From an uncultured Clostridium sp. (GTDB lineage Bacteria; Bacillota; Clostridia; Lachnospirales; Lachnospiraceae): a DNA stretch of 34,408 nucleotides. The position numbers and the translations under genes are program-made. The stretch is from positions 1 through 34,408 of the forward strand of contig UQXF01000022.1 in assembly GCA_900544905.1 (NCBI GenBank), in the 5' to 3' direction. The notes under the pieces were generated by a model. It was given only the letters and a program-made list of their open reading frames with translations, searched no databases and had not been told where the DNA came from. Below, piece by piece: positions 1-8,528 of this stretch (within the stretch, counting starts at the first letter, position 1; each line of letters begins with the position of its first letter).

Positions 1-47
1 CTACACGCGTAAGATCGTCGGCAGCGTCAGATGTGTATAAGAGACAG
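1..47 (+). other. Illumina Nextera adapter (artefact)
   Basis: Not biological sequence. Bases 29-47 are the Tn5 mosaic end AGATGTGTATAAGAGACAG, 15-28 are the Nextera read-1 sequence TCGTCGGCAGCGTC, 7-14 (GCGTAAGA) are an i5 index and 1-6 the end of the P5 oligo. It survived trimming and assembly. Anything translated through it is spurious. Confidence 0.99.
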
Positions 48-1556
48 CTGCAATATTTCGATGATAACTGCCACCGCTACCCCGGCAAATACCAGATTCC
101 ATGGAAGATTTCCCTCCATAACTCCCTCCACCACCATTTTCATCAAGGTCGCCTGCGGTGCCGGAAGCTCAGAAGAGCCATATCCCCATGCCATGTTTAA
201 CAGATACAGGACCCCCCCAATGGTAAAGGCCGCCGCCACCACCCCAATCATTTCTCCTATCTGCTGCTTTATCGGCGTTGCCCCTACCAGATACCCGGTT
301 TTTAAATCCTGGGATGTATCGCCTGCCATAGCCGCAATAATACAGATTACCGTACCAATACAAATCGCTGCAACCATGCCCTCCATCCCGTTATTTCCAA
401 TAAATTTCAACAGAAAGGTAGATATCAGCAGCGTTGCTATTGCCATACCGGATACCGGGTTGTTGCTGCTTCCCACAAGTCCCACCATTCTTGAGGAAAC
501 TGTGGCAAAGAAAAAGCCAAACACTACAATTAAAATGGCACCGGCAAGATTTACAGGAACTACAGGAATCAGCCACAAGGCAACTGCAAGGATTACAATT
601 CCCCAGAATACAAACCAGACAGGCAATTCTCTCGTATTTTCCTCTGCCTGGTCATGGTCACGGCTTTTTAAAGACTCCCGGAATGTCATCCAAATCAATG
701 GAACGGATTTTACAAGCGAAATAATTCCTCCTGCCGCCACCGCACCTGCGCCGATATAGCGAATATAGTTTCCCCATATTCCCCATGTATCCAGCTCACT
801 GATTGGCACATCTGCCGGGAACAGAATGGCATTTCCTCCTGCCAGTACCAGCAGGGGCATAATCACAAACCATCCAAGCACACCACCGGCAAACAGGTAA
901 GACGCTACCTTTGGCCCACAAATATACCCGACCCCCAGCAGTGCCGGCAGTACATCCGCCCCGATGCCTGCTCCCTTATACCGTTTCAGGCTGTAATCCA
1001 CTTCGGACGGGAATATTTTCAGACCGTCTGCAATGAATTTATACACCGCACCGATAAACAGTCCTGCAAATACGGCAACTGCCTCGCCTGCCTGCTCCGC
1101 CGCCAGCAGTACCTTTGCGCATGCTGTTCCCTCAGGAAATGTCAGTGTATTTTTCTCCCTCACAATAAGCATATTCCGCAAAGGCACCATAAATAATACG
1201 CCAAGCAGTCCTCCGCATAAAGTAATCAGTGAAATTTCCAGGAATCCCGGGGGATTGTCCCCTGTCTCATTTGCCCACATAAAAAGAGCCGGTATCGTAA
1301 ATATAGCGCCTGCCGCCAATGATTCTCCTGCGGAACCAATGGTCTGAACCATATTATTCTCCAACACTGACTCTTTCTTTAATAAAATTCTTATAATTCC
1401 CATGGAAATGACAGCTGCCGGAATCGATGCGGATACCGTCATACCAACCCGCAGTCCCAGATATGCATTTGCACCGCCAAACAGTACCGCAAGCAAAATA
1501 CCGAGTATTACTGCTGTTTTTGTAAGCTCTACCTTACCATTTTTTGTACCCTTCAT
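48..1556 (-). CDS. OPT family oligopeptide transporter, 3' truncated by contig end
   Basis: Polytopic membrane protein of the oligopeptide transporter (OPT) superfamily, predicted to import small peptides or metal chelates by proton coupling. 503 codons remain. The N-terminus starts with a hydrophobic segment at about residues 13-33, followed by many membrane helices and family-type stretches such as FPEGTACAKVL, GYICGPKVASY and AGDTSQDLKTGYLVG. Family members of this type are around 630-640 residues, so roughly 130 C-terminal residues are missing. The natural sequence stops at a Gln codon at 48-50; the apparent C-terminus LSLIHI is translated adapter. The ATG at 1556 is preferred over the upstream TTG at 1562 because GGAG lies 7 nt before it. 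The gene lies 164 bp downstream of argJ. The substrate cannot be told from sequence. Confidence 0.9.
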
Positions 1557-1720
1557 AAGCAAACTCCTTCTCTTACATTCTCAGGTTAGTCTGCCTTTTT
1601 CTTCCATGGCTTATACATATTTAAATAAATTTATTTTTTCCAATTCTGTCCACTTAAAAAAGGTCCACCGAATCTTTTTCGCATATGCCTGACAACGCAG
1701 AAAAATTTGGAATTTCCCTC
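1557..1720 (-). promoter_or_regulatory. argJ to OPT intergenic with AT-rich palindrome
   Basis: This 164 bp gap holds a perfect 14 bp palindrome AAATAAATTTATTT at 1623-1636, about 70 nt upstream of the OPT start. It could be an operator, or simply part of an A+T-rich promoter. A TTGGAA / TATGTA pair spaced 18 nt overlaps it but is weak. No convincing argJ terminator is visible. Confidence 0.3.
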
Positions 1721-2965
1721 CTAGGAGCGGTAATCTCCATTAATTTTTACATAGTCATAGGTCAAATCACATCCCCACGCTCTGGCTTTTGCCTCTCCGT
1801 CATGCAGGGAAATATGAACCAAAATCTCATCCTCCGCAAGTACTTCCTTTGCAAAATCTTCTGAAAATGCAATACCTGCGCCATTGCGGCACACCGGCAG
1901 AACGCCTTTCCCGGAAGCAAGCTCCACATCCACCTTATTGATATCAAAGTCTGCCTCGGCATATCCTACTGCACACAGGATTCGTCCCCAGTTTGCATCC
2001 TCTCCAAAGATGGCGCATTTAAATAATGGAGAACGGATAACGCTTTTGGCAACAATAATTGCCGTGTCCAAATCCTTTGCCTCCGAAACCGTACACTCAA
2101 TCAGCTTCGTGGCGCCTTCCCCATCCTTCGCCAGCATTTTTGTCAGATTCATCATCACAATATAAAGCGCCTGCTTAAAACTCTGATAAGCTTCATCCTC
2201 CACTGTAATCTCTTTGTTGCCTGCCATCCCATTTGCCAGCACACAGACCATATCATTGGTTGAGGTATCCCCGTCAATGCTCAGACAATTGTATGTTATT
2301 TTTGTAATTTCCGAAAGTGCCTTCTGAATCAGTTCTGTGGAGACAGCCGCATCTGTTGTGAGAAAGTTCAGTGTAGTCGCCATATTCGGATGAATCATTC
2401 CACTGCCCTTTGCCATACCGCCCAAAGTGCATGTAACGCCTCCTGCTGTAAAGGTTACTGCAATTTCCTTTGGCACTGTATCCGTTGTCATAATGGCATT
2501 AACCGCTCTGGAATTACCATCATAGGAAAGTCCGCTTACCAGCTCGCCAATATGGCTCTCAATCGGCTCTATGGGAAGAACCTGTCCAATGACACCCGTG
2601 GAGGCAACTATCACCTCATCTGCTGCAATTCCCAGCTCTTTTGCCGCCAGCTCCGTCATTTTCTGTGCCTTCTCCTCCCCATCGGCATTACAGGTATTGG
2701 CATTTTTTGAATTGGCGATAACCGCCCTGCTTTTTCCCTTCGTTGCTGACAGATGGTTTTTTGTCACAAGAATCGGAGCTCCCTTTACCTTATTGGTAGT
2801 ATATACGGCAGCTGCATTACATATCTCATCACTGACTATCAATGCCAGGTCATTTTTATTCTTATCCGCATATAATCCACAGTTAAGCCCATTTGCTTTA
2901 AACCCCTTTGCTGCACAGACGCCGCCCTGCACATATGTATATCCTTCAAATTGTTCCAAACCCAT
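1721..2965 (-). CDS. argJ: Bifunctional ornithine acetyltransferase / N-acetylglutamate synthase
   Basis: ArgJ transfers the acetyl group from N-acetylornithine to glutamate, giving ornithine and recycling N-acetylglutamate in the cyclic arginine pathway. Some members also use acetyl-CoA. The protein is 414 residues, normal for the family. It contains the self-cleavage site in HPNMATTL: the bond before Thr197 is expected to be cut, making Thr197 the N-terminal nucleophile of the beta chain. The usual motif is ATML; here it is ATTL, with the Ala-Thr pair kept. Oxyanion-hole residues are expected in ASTGVIG (121-127). The start is the ATG at 2965, with AGGAGG 9 nt upstream; an in-frame extension to 2995 lacks a ribosome site. 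A strong promoter lies just upstream. Whether it is mono- or bifunctional depends on whether argA/argE exist elsewhere. Confidence 0.95.
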   Translation of the reverse strand: MGLEQFEGYTYVQGGVCAAKGFKANGLNCGLYADKNKNDLALIVSDEICNAAAVYTTNKVKGAPILVTKNHLSATKGKSRAVIANSKNANTCNADGEEKAQKMTELAAKELGIAADEVIVASTGVIGQVLPIEPIESHIGELVSGLSYDGNSRAVNAIMTTDTVPKEIAVTFTAGGVTCTLGGMAKGSGMIHPNMATTLNFLTTDAAVSTELIQKALSEITKITYNCLSIDGDTSTNDMVCVLANGMAGNKEITVEDEAYQSFKQALYIVMMNLTKMLAKDGEGATKLIECTVSEAKDLDTAIIVAKSVIRSPLFKCAIFGEDANWGRILCAVGYAEADFDINKVDVELASGKGVLPVCRNGAGIAFSEDFAKEVLAEDEILVHISLHDGEAKARAWGCDLTYDYVKINGDYRS

Positions 2966-3002
2966 TTTCTTCTTCCTCCTGCTCTTTTCCTTCATCGTTT
3001 TA

Positions 3003-3031
3003 ATAATATACTTCCCTTTCTATTTCGTCAA
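3003..3031 (-). promoter_or_regulatory. Predicted sigma-A promoter of argJ
   Basis: -35 TTGACG at 3026-3031, 17 bp spacer, -10 TATTAT at 3003-3008, about 38 nt before the argJ start codon. It sits immediately after the stop codon of the DUF389 gene, so argJ is likely transcribed separately. Confidence 0.7.
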
Positions 3032-3051
3032 GAAAGCCTTGGGCTCCACTG

Positions 3052-4659
3052 TCAGCTCTCTGTCGGCTCCTCCGCTTCATCAGCCTGTTGAGCCGCATTT
3101 TCCCCTGTGCCATTATCTTCCGTCTCATCCTTCTCCATCTCTTTCTCCATGCCTGCCGGATAAAGGATATTGTCCATACTCTGATAAACCACGGTTTTCT
3201 CCACTTCCAGCCGCTTGCCAATCCACTTCTCCAATGTTTTCATGTTATTTTCAGAAAGCGGTTCCTTTACCTCCAGAATAACCGCCATCTGTTCTTCACT
3301 GCTATCCTTCAAATATCCGGCATGCACTGCGGTTACCTTTGGATACAGCGCTATAATTTCCTCCTGCAACGCCTCCACATCCACTTCACGACTCTGATAT
3401 TCCGAAAGCTCTGACTTTACAGCAATCAGCTGGCTTTGCAGTTCCTGATAGTCCTCCTCATTGGCAGCATTCAGCTGGCTGGTTTCATTTTTTACATAGG
3501 CCTCTAATTCCTCTGAGGTAATTCCAGCCTTTACAACAGTCTGCTGGACATTCAGGGAAAGATTTTCAATATGGTACTCTTCCATACTCTGCTGTAATTT
3601 TTCTATTACAGCATCATTTAAAGTAGCTCCGATTACAGCTACCTTTAACTCCTTACTCTCTTCATTTACCTCGTATTTTACAACCTGCGTATTATCAAAC
3701 CGGAACTCTGTTTCAATGTAATTACTGACATTGCTCTGGAACACGGAATCCTTTACAATATCTGCCGCCAAAAACACGGAGGGTACAATGGCTGCCACCG
3801 CAACGATTATGACACGCTTCACAAGCTGCTTTCTGGTTTCCTTATTGGCTGCCTTCTTAGAGGGAAGCCTTAAAAAAACGGTAATCAGCATAGTAGAAAT
3901 AGCAATAAATACACCATTAATGCAGAACAGGTACATGGCTCCCGCAAAATACCGGAGATTTCCCACAGCCAGACCGTATCCTGCTGTACAAAGAGGCGGC
4001 ATTAATGCTGTTGCAATGGCAACCCCCGGCAAAATGTTGGATTTTTCCTTACGGGTGGTTCCAATCATACCTGCCAGACCACCGCAGACTGCAATAATCA
4101 CATCCCATATGGTGGGACTGGTTCTGGCAAGCAGCTCTGAGCTGGGAGTCGTAATTGGCGACAGCATAAAATAAATGGTCGAGGTTGCCAGAGCAACCAC
4201 CACCTCAAACAACAGCACCGTGACGGAACGCTTTAATAAATCTGTATCATAAATTGCAAGGGCGAAGCCAATCCCCATTATAGCCCCCATCAACGGAGAC
4301 ACCAGCATCGCACCGATAATAACTGCCGTAGAATTCATGTTAAGCCCTACAGACGCTATGAAAATAGCAAGAATCAGAATGCACATATTCGTTCCCCGGA
4401 GTACCACACCGGATTCAATCCGTTCATCAATCTCCTCATAGCTTGCCTGGTCTGCACTCAGATTAAAGGCTGCATGAAAAATCTTTTTAAAGCTGTATGT
4501 ATTTTTTCTCTCATAAAACTGCTTTTTGATTTCTTCTGTTCTCTCGTTCAATTGCTCCCTGTGTACCTGGTACTGCTCCCTGTCACGTTCCACTTTTTCC
4601 TTTAAATGTGCGGGAATCTGCTGTTCCAGCTTCCCATCCTTCTCTTTCCCTTCCTGCAC
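3052..4659 (-). CDS. DUF389 family membrane protein
   Basis: 535-residue membrane protein of the DUF389 family, function unknown. The core at about residues 85-300 contains several hydrophobic helices and the conserved stretches MNSTAVIIGAMLVSPLMGAI, GMIGTTRKEKSNILPGVAIATALMPPLCTAGYGLA and NGVFIAISTMLITVFLRLP. It is flanked by a charged N-terminal region of about 70 residues. After the membrane core comes a soluble, coiled-coil-prone segment (about 350-500), ending in an acidic Glu/Asp-rich tail. The start is a GTG at 4659 with GGAGG 9 nt upstream. It points away from the DUF4250 gene. The function cannot be assigned; the soluble tail suggests a sensing or partner-binding role, which is inference. 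Confidence 0.88.
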   Translation of the reverse strand: MQEGKEKDGKLEQQIPAHLKEKVERDREQYQVHREQLNERTEEIKKQFYERKNTYSFKKIFHAAFNLSADQASYEEIDERIESGVVLRGTNMCILILAIFIASVGLNMNSTAVIIGAMLVSPLMGAIMGIGFALAIYDTDLLKRSVTVLLFEVVVALATSTIYFMLSPITTPSSELLARTSPTIWDVIIAVCGGLAGMIGTTRKEKSNILPGVAIATALMPPLCTAGYGLAVGNLRYFAGAMYLFCINGVFIAISTMLITVFLRLPSKKAANKETRKQLVKRVIIVAVAAIVPSVFLAADIVKDSVFQSNVSNYIETEFRFDNTQVVKYEVNEESKELKVAVIGATLNDAVIEKLQQSMEEYHIENLSLNVQQTVVKAGITSEELEAYVKNETSQLNAANEEDYQELQSQLIAVKSELSEYQSREVDVEALQEEIIALYPKVTAVHAGYLKDSSEEQMAVILEVKEPLSENNMKTLEKWIGKRLEVEKTVVYQSMDNILYPAGMEKEMEKDETEDNGTGENAAQQADEAEEPTES

Positions 4660-4683
4660 TTGTAAAATCCTCCGTATATTTTC

Positions 4684-4713
4684 TTGACATTATTTCCTTT
4701 CCTGTCCTATTAT
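4684..4713 (+). promoter_or_regulatory. Predicted sigma-A promoter of the DUF4250 gene
   Basis: Plus-strand -35 TTGACA at 4684-4689, 18 bp spacer, -10 TATTAT at 4708-4713. The start would be near 4720, placing the whole 4735-4944 hairpin inside the DUF4250 mRNA leader. On the minus strand a TATAAT at 4709-4714 overlaps this -10 and may serve the divergent DUF389 gene, though its -35 is poor. Confidence 0.6.
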
Positions 4714-4734
4714 ATCTATTAAACATCACAATAG

Positions 4735-4944
4735 CCGATTGCGAAACTGCCTGTTATCAGAAACATAGTTGTGCAAAATAAACAACTTCACAAACAGGGT
4801 ACTTTGGAGCCGTCAGTACTTAGGTGCCGTGTTTTGGCACCTTATGTACTGCTACGAGCGACAAGTAGTGCAAACGTGCCCTGTGGTGAATTGTTTGTTT
4901 TGTACAACTTTCGGCTTCAAAAACAGAGTTTCGCAATTGCCTAA
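4735..4944 (+). repeat. Long imperfect inverted repeat (about 95 bp arms) in the DUF4250 leader
   Basis: The left arm starts at 4736 (GATTGCGAAACT) and the right arm ends at 4942 (AGTTTCGCAATTGC). The two arms match over about 95 bp with scattered mismatches and small gaps, by eye roughly 80 percent. Paired blocks include ATTGCGAAACT, GTTGTGCAAAATAAACAA, ACAGGG, CAGTAC and the inner stem GGTGCC/GGCACC around a short loop at 4826-4834. AATAG at 4730-4734 and 4945-4949 could be a 5 bp target duplication, but the arms do not abut it exactly. It is either a MITE-like element with no coding capacity or a structured leader RNA. Confidence 0.8.
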
Positions 4945-4972
4945 AATAGCATGAACATGAAAGGAGAATCCC

Positions 4973-5152
4973 ATGTCAAATATTCCAAATGACCCAATGA
5001 TACTGTTGAGCTTCATCAACACAAAGCTCCGGGATGAATATGACAGCCTTGCACTTCTCTGCGAGGACTTAAACCTTAACCAGCAGGAGCTGACTGCAAA
5101 GCTGTCCTCCATTGATTACACCTACAACCCGGAGCTCAACCGCTTTCTATAA
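4973..5152 (+). CDS. DUF4250 domain small protein
   Basis: A 59-residue protein on the plus strand, beginning MSNIPNDPMILLSFINTKLR and ending YNPELNRFL. The pattern PxDPxxLLSxxNTKLRDxYxSLxxLC followed by a YxYxxExNxF-type C-terminus is that of the DUF4250 family of small Firmicutes proteins, function unknown. It is probably cytosolic and helical, with no membrane segment or signal peptide. The start ATG at 4973 has AAAGGAGA 7 nt upstream. It is the only plus-strand gene in the window, converges with the patatin gene and has its own promoter and a roughly 250 nt leader. Confidence 0.85.
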   Translation: MSNIPNDPMILLSFINTKLRDEYDSLALLCEDLNLNQQELTAKLSSIDYTYNPELNRFL

Positions 5153-5194
5153 GCAGTATGTCTTGATTTACAGCTTAAACAATTTCTGAAGCAA

Positions 5195-6070
5195 TCAGAC
5201 ACCTAAAAATTCTTTCATTCTGTCAAATTCTGTAACCATGGTATGATAGCCATGGTTATAGAACGCCTGAAGCTTATCCCGGCTCACCTCTGTCCTGCCT
5301 GGACATTTTAAGGACGGGCGAAGAACAAAAATCTTTTTCTCCCGCTCTAACCGTTCAATGGCTTCCATCCTCTTGTTATAATAAAAAGGACGGTAGTAAA
5401 TACTCCTCACCAGATTCGGATAATCCTTATAAAAGGCTATATACATTCTTGCCTTCTCACTTGGAAATTTCTTCCGGTATCCGTATGGTCTTGTCAGTAT
5501 CAGCACATTTTTCTTATGTCCGGTCTCCAATGCATGCTTCAAAGGAATAGAATCTGCTAAGCCGCCATCCAGATATGGGATTCCGTCTATTGTAACCATT
5601 GGCGCCGCCAGAGGAAGACTGGCAGATGCCCGGCAGATATTGCACAGTCTCGCCGCACTTTCCTTTTCCTGCATATATTCTGCCTGCCCTGTCAGTACAT
5701 TAGTTACCACCATTTCACATTCCATTCCCTGTCTTATATAGGTTTCAAAATCATATGGAAAGGTCTCATTCGGAAAGGTTTCAAACAGCTTATCCATATC
5801 GTAAATGCTGCGGTCATGGATTGCCTTTCTAAAGGAGTTCTTATAGTTATCCTCTTTCTTTTCCGGAGCCATGCAGTCAAAGCTTCTTCCCTTCTGCTTA
5901 GAAACATAGCTTAATGCATTACAGGCTCCTGCCGAAACGCCAATCACGTATGGGAACAGAAAATCCTGCTCTAACAAAAAGTCCAATGCCCCCGCTGTAA
6001 AAACCCCTCGCGAAGCGCCTCCCTCTAATATCAGCCCCGCCTTCTTTTTCTTTAAATCATCCTGAATCAT
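5195..6070 (-). CDS. Patatin-like phospholipase / acylhydrolase
   Basis: 291-residue cytosolic patatin-family acyl hydrolase with a Ser-Asp dyad. The oxyanion-hole loop is GGASRG (17-22), the nucleophile is Ser46 in GVSAG (44-48), and the catalytic Asp168 is in DGG (168-170). The length matches bacterial YjjU-like patatins. No signal peptide is present. It likely hydrolyses acyl esters of lipids; the natural substrate is not evident. The start ATG at 6070 has GGAAG upstream. It follows the AI-2E family permease by 27 nt in the same direction, so they are probably co-transcribed. It is convergent with the DUF4250 gene, 42 bp apart. Confidence 0.9.
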   Translation of the reverse strand: MIQDDLKKKKAGLILEGGASRGVFTAGALDFLLEQDFLFPYVIGVSAGACNALSYVSKQKGRSFDCMAPEKKEDNYKNSFRKAIHDRSIYDMDKLFETFPNETFPYDFETYIRQGMECEMVVTNVLTGQAEYMQEKESAARLCNICRASASLPLAAPMVTIDGIPYLDGGLADSIPLKHALETGHKKNVLILTRPYGYRKKFPSEKARMYIAFYKDYPNLVRSIYYRPFYYNKRMEAIERLEREKKIFVLRPSLKCPGRTEVSRDKLQAFYNHGYHTMVTEFDRMKEFLGV

Positions 6071-6097
6071 TTTTCCACTTCCTAATTCTTTATAAAT

Positions 6098-7414
6098 TTA
6101 TTTATCCTCATCATCCCCGTTGGAAATTGGTGTTTCCCCGTTTTTTCTCTCCTCCGGATTAATTTGTGTCTGCAGCTCATGAATTATTCCGCCATCCTCC
6201 ACCTGGTCAATGGAATAATAGGCATCCGTCATAACCGGAAGCTTCTTTTTCTTTAATTTGACCTTGCAGATGGAACTAATCAGCGCATAGATACAGGCAA
6301 AACAAGGCGCTCCTAAAATCATTCCCGGTACTCCAAAGAAGCCGCCTCCAATTAAGATTGCAAACAATATCCACATACTGGAAATCTTTAACCGGTCTCC
6401 CAAAATCAGAGGACCAATAATATTGCCATCCACCTGTTGCAGCACAATAACAAAAATCGCAAATATAAGTCCTTCTTTAAGGTCTACCATCAACAAAATC
6501 AGGACACTTGGAATCGCCCCGATAAATGGTCCGAAATATGGAATAATATTGGTCACGCCAACAACGATACTAATCAGCACCGCATAGTCAAAGCCTACTA
6601 TCTGCATAAACAAATAGCACAGTACACCAATGATAAAGGAATCGATGATTTTACCGTTGATAAAGCCTCCAAATACCTGATTCATATACCGTACGCCCCG
6701 TATAATTGCATTGGCATTTCTTGTATTAAACAGGCTGAAGGTTATCTTCTTCCCTACACAAATCAAAGTCTCTTTTTCTGCCATGACATAGACCGAAATA
6801 ATGATTGCCAGAATAAAATTGAGTACCATTTTCAGACCGCCCACAATTCCAGAGGTTATTCCGGCAACAATCTTGTCCATATTAGGAAGAATATCCTGGT
6901 TCAAATAGGTAATTGCCTGGGAATAAATACGGTCCAATCCCAGCAGCACATATTTACGTACCTCGGATTTATCCGGTTCCAGAGATTCCACCCATTTTGC
7001 CACTGTGTTGTAATAATGGGGCGCATCCGATACAATCTTGCTCAGAGACTGGTACACCTGCGGAATAACCAGATAAAGACCTCCGCCCAAAATAATCAGA
7101 AACAGTATCATGGTACAAAGCACACCAAATGCCCTTGAAAATTTATTTCTGGTTTTCGCCTGCTCTTCCTTTCTCCAAAGCTTCCCTGCCACCGGTGTAA
7201 AAAAACAGCGTTCAAAAAATTTCAAAATCGGATTTAACAGATATGCCAGAATAAAACCAAATACAATGGGCATCATTGTCTGCTTCACAAGGGTTTTAAA
7301 CTGTTGTACCTCTGTTCCATGCTCCAGCATATACTGAAATAAAATTGCCAGCACAATTACTCCCAGAGCAAGCAATCCAATTTTCAGATATTTTTTCTCA
7401 ATTTTCCATTTCAA
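6098..7414 (-). CDS. AI-2E family transporter (permease)
   Basis: 438-residue membrane protein of the AI-2E transporter family (YdiK/YtvI/PerM group). It has an N-terminal helix pair at about residues 10-65, a pair near 90-115, a soluble middle section, and a C-terminal helix cluster with the family stretch TNIIPYFGPFIGAIPSVLILL and the following GPLILGDRLKISSMWILFAILIGGGFFGVPGMILGAP region. It ends in a charged cytosolic tail. Family members have been linked to autoinducer export or sodium/proton antiport; which applies here is unknown. The start is a TTG at 7414 with GGGAGG 8 nt before it. The gene lies directly downstream of the SPFH terminator and forms a pair with the patatin gene. Confidence 0.9.
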   Translation of the reverse strand: MKWKIEKKYLKIGLLALGVIVLAILFQYMLEHGTEVQQFKTLVKQTMMPIVFGFILAYLLNPILKFFERCFFTPVAGKLWRKEEQAKTRNKFSRAFGVLCTMILFLIILGGGLYLVIPQVYQSLSKIVSDAPHYYNTVAKWVESLEPDKSEVRKYVLLGLDRIYSQAITYLNQDILPNMDKIVAGITSGIVGGLKMVLNFILAIIISVYVMAEKETLICVGKKITFSLFNTRNANAIIRGVRYMNQVFGGFINGKIIDSFIIGVLCYLFMQIVGFDYAVLISIVVGVTNIIPYFGPFIGAIPSVLILLMVDLKEGLIFAIFVIVLQQVDGNIIGPLILGDRLKISSMWILFAILIGGGFFGVPGMILGAPCFACIYALISSICKVKLKKKKLPVMTDAYYSIDQVEDGGIIHELQTQINPEERKNGETPISNGDDEDK

Positions 7415-7438
7415 ATTATTATCCTCCCATCACCTTTG

Positions 7439-7487
7439 AAAAAAGCAACCATCCGGAAAAAAACTGCTTCTTATCCCGAATGATTGC
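7439..7487 (-). terminator. Rho-independent terminator after the SPFH gene
   Basis: On the minus strand, a 12 bp stem (GCAATCATTCGG with CCGGATGGTTGC, two G-U pairs) is followed by TTTTTT at 7439-7444. The loop is about 19 nt and itself T-rich. A smaller perfect hairpin, TTCTCTG/CAGAGAA, lies right after the SPFH stop. Confidence 0.75.
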
Positions 7488-7557
7488 CATATTCATACTT
7501 TTTAAGCACTATGTCAGGCTTATCCTGCGGCGCGCTTCTCTGAACACAGAGAATATA

Positions 7558-8487
7558 TTATTCGTCTTTTGCTACTTCCACAACAGATTTTGCAAGACCT
7601 GCCAAGCTCTGAATCTCAGAAGGAATAATAATCTTGGTAGCCTTACCATCAGCTGCCTTTCCAAATGCCTCTAAGCTCTTTAACTGAATTACTTCACCGG
7701 AAGGTGCAGATTCATTCAGTAAACGGATACCGTCTGCGTTTGCTTTCTGAATGGCAAGAATTGCCTCTGCCTGACCCTCTGCCTCTCGGATTGTAGCCTC
7801 CTTCTTAGCCTCTGCCCGAAGAATTGCAGACTGCTTTTCTGCCTCTGCCTCTAAGATAACGGACTCCTTCTGACCCTCTGCCCGGAGGATTGCGGATTTT
7901 TTCTCACCCTCTGCAATCAGAATCTGCTCACGTCTCTCACGCTCTGCCTTCATCTGTTTCTCCATGGCATCCTGAATTGCAGCCGGAGGTATAATGTTCT
8001 TAAGCTCTACACGGTTTACCTTGATTCCCCAAGGGTCGGTAGCCTCATCCAGAGTAGCCCGCATCTTCGTATTAATGGTCTCTCTTGATGTGAGCGTCTG
8101 GTCTAACTCCAAATCACCGATAATGTTACGAAGCGTAGTTGCCGTTAAGTTTTCAATTGCCATAATCGGATTCTCTACACCGTAGCAGAACAGCTTAGGG
8201 TCTGTAATCTGGAAAAATACTACCGTATCAATCCGCATGGTTACATTATCCTTGGTAATAACCGGCTGTGGTGCAAAATCCACAACCTGCTCTTTCAGGG
8301 TAACTCTCTTTGCAACCTTATCAACCACCGGCATCTTTAAATGTAAGCCAACGGACCATGTGCCTGTATAAGTTCCCAGACGCTCAATAACATATGCATG
8401 TGCCTGCGGAACAATACGGATACTGCTCATAATCACAATGATTGCAACAAATAAAATAAAAACAACAAATCCAAAACCTATACTCAT
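7558..8487 (-). CDS. SPFH domain / band 7 (stomatin-like, QmcA-type) protein
   Basis: 309-residue stomatin/prohibitin family protein. There is one N-terminal membrane anchor (about residues 4-22). The SPFH domain (about 23-180) includes RLGTYTGTWSVGLHLKMPVVDKV and ENLTATTLRNIIGDLELDQTLTSRE. A long Ala/Glu/Lys/Arg-rich coiled coil (about 185-255) follows, with repeated RAEGQKE, EAEAEKQ and RAEAKKE units, and then a Gly/Ala-containing C-terminal segment. Such proteins oligomerise in the membrane as ring-like scaffolds. The gene follows an NfeD gene by 41 nt, the classic NfeD-SPFH pairing in which the two act together in membrane microdomains. AAGGAG lies before the ATG at 8487. Confidence 0.93.
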   Translation of the reverse strand: MSIGFGFVVFILFVAIIVIMSSIRIVPQAHAYVIERLGTYTGTWSVGLHLKMPVVDKVAKRVTLKEQVVDFAPQPVITKDNVTMRIDTVVFFQITDPKLFCYGVENPIMAIENLTATTLRNIIGDLELDQTLTSRETINTKMRATLDEATDPWGIKVNRVELKNIIPPAAIQDAMEKQMKAERERREQILIAEGEKKSAILRAEGQKESVILEAEAEKQSAILRAEAKKEATIREAEGQAEAILAIQKANADGIRLLNESAPSGEVIQLKSLEAFGKAADGKATKIIIPSEIQSLAGLAKSVVEVAKDE

Positions 8488-8528
8488 ATCTTTCTCCTTT
8501 TCTCATTAAAAAATTAAAATAATGGAAG

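Noticed and set aside
31..759. Plus-strand open frame starting MCIRDS
   Set aside because: Its start codon is in the adapter and it is antisense to the well-supported OPT transporter.
2966..3051. ARG box before argJ
   Set aside because: No TGAAT/ATTCA-like pair was seen around the promoter.
4730..4949. Insertion sequence
   Set aside because: No transposase is encoded and the AATAG flanks do not abut the arms, so only a MITE-like or RNA interpretation is kept.
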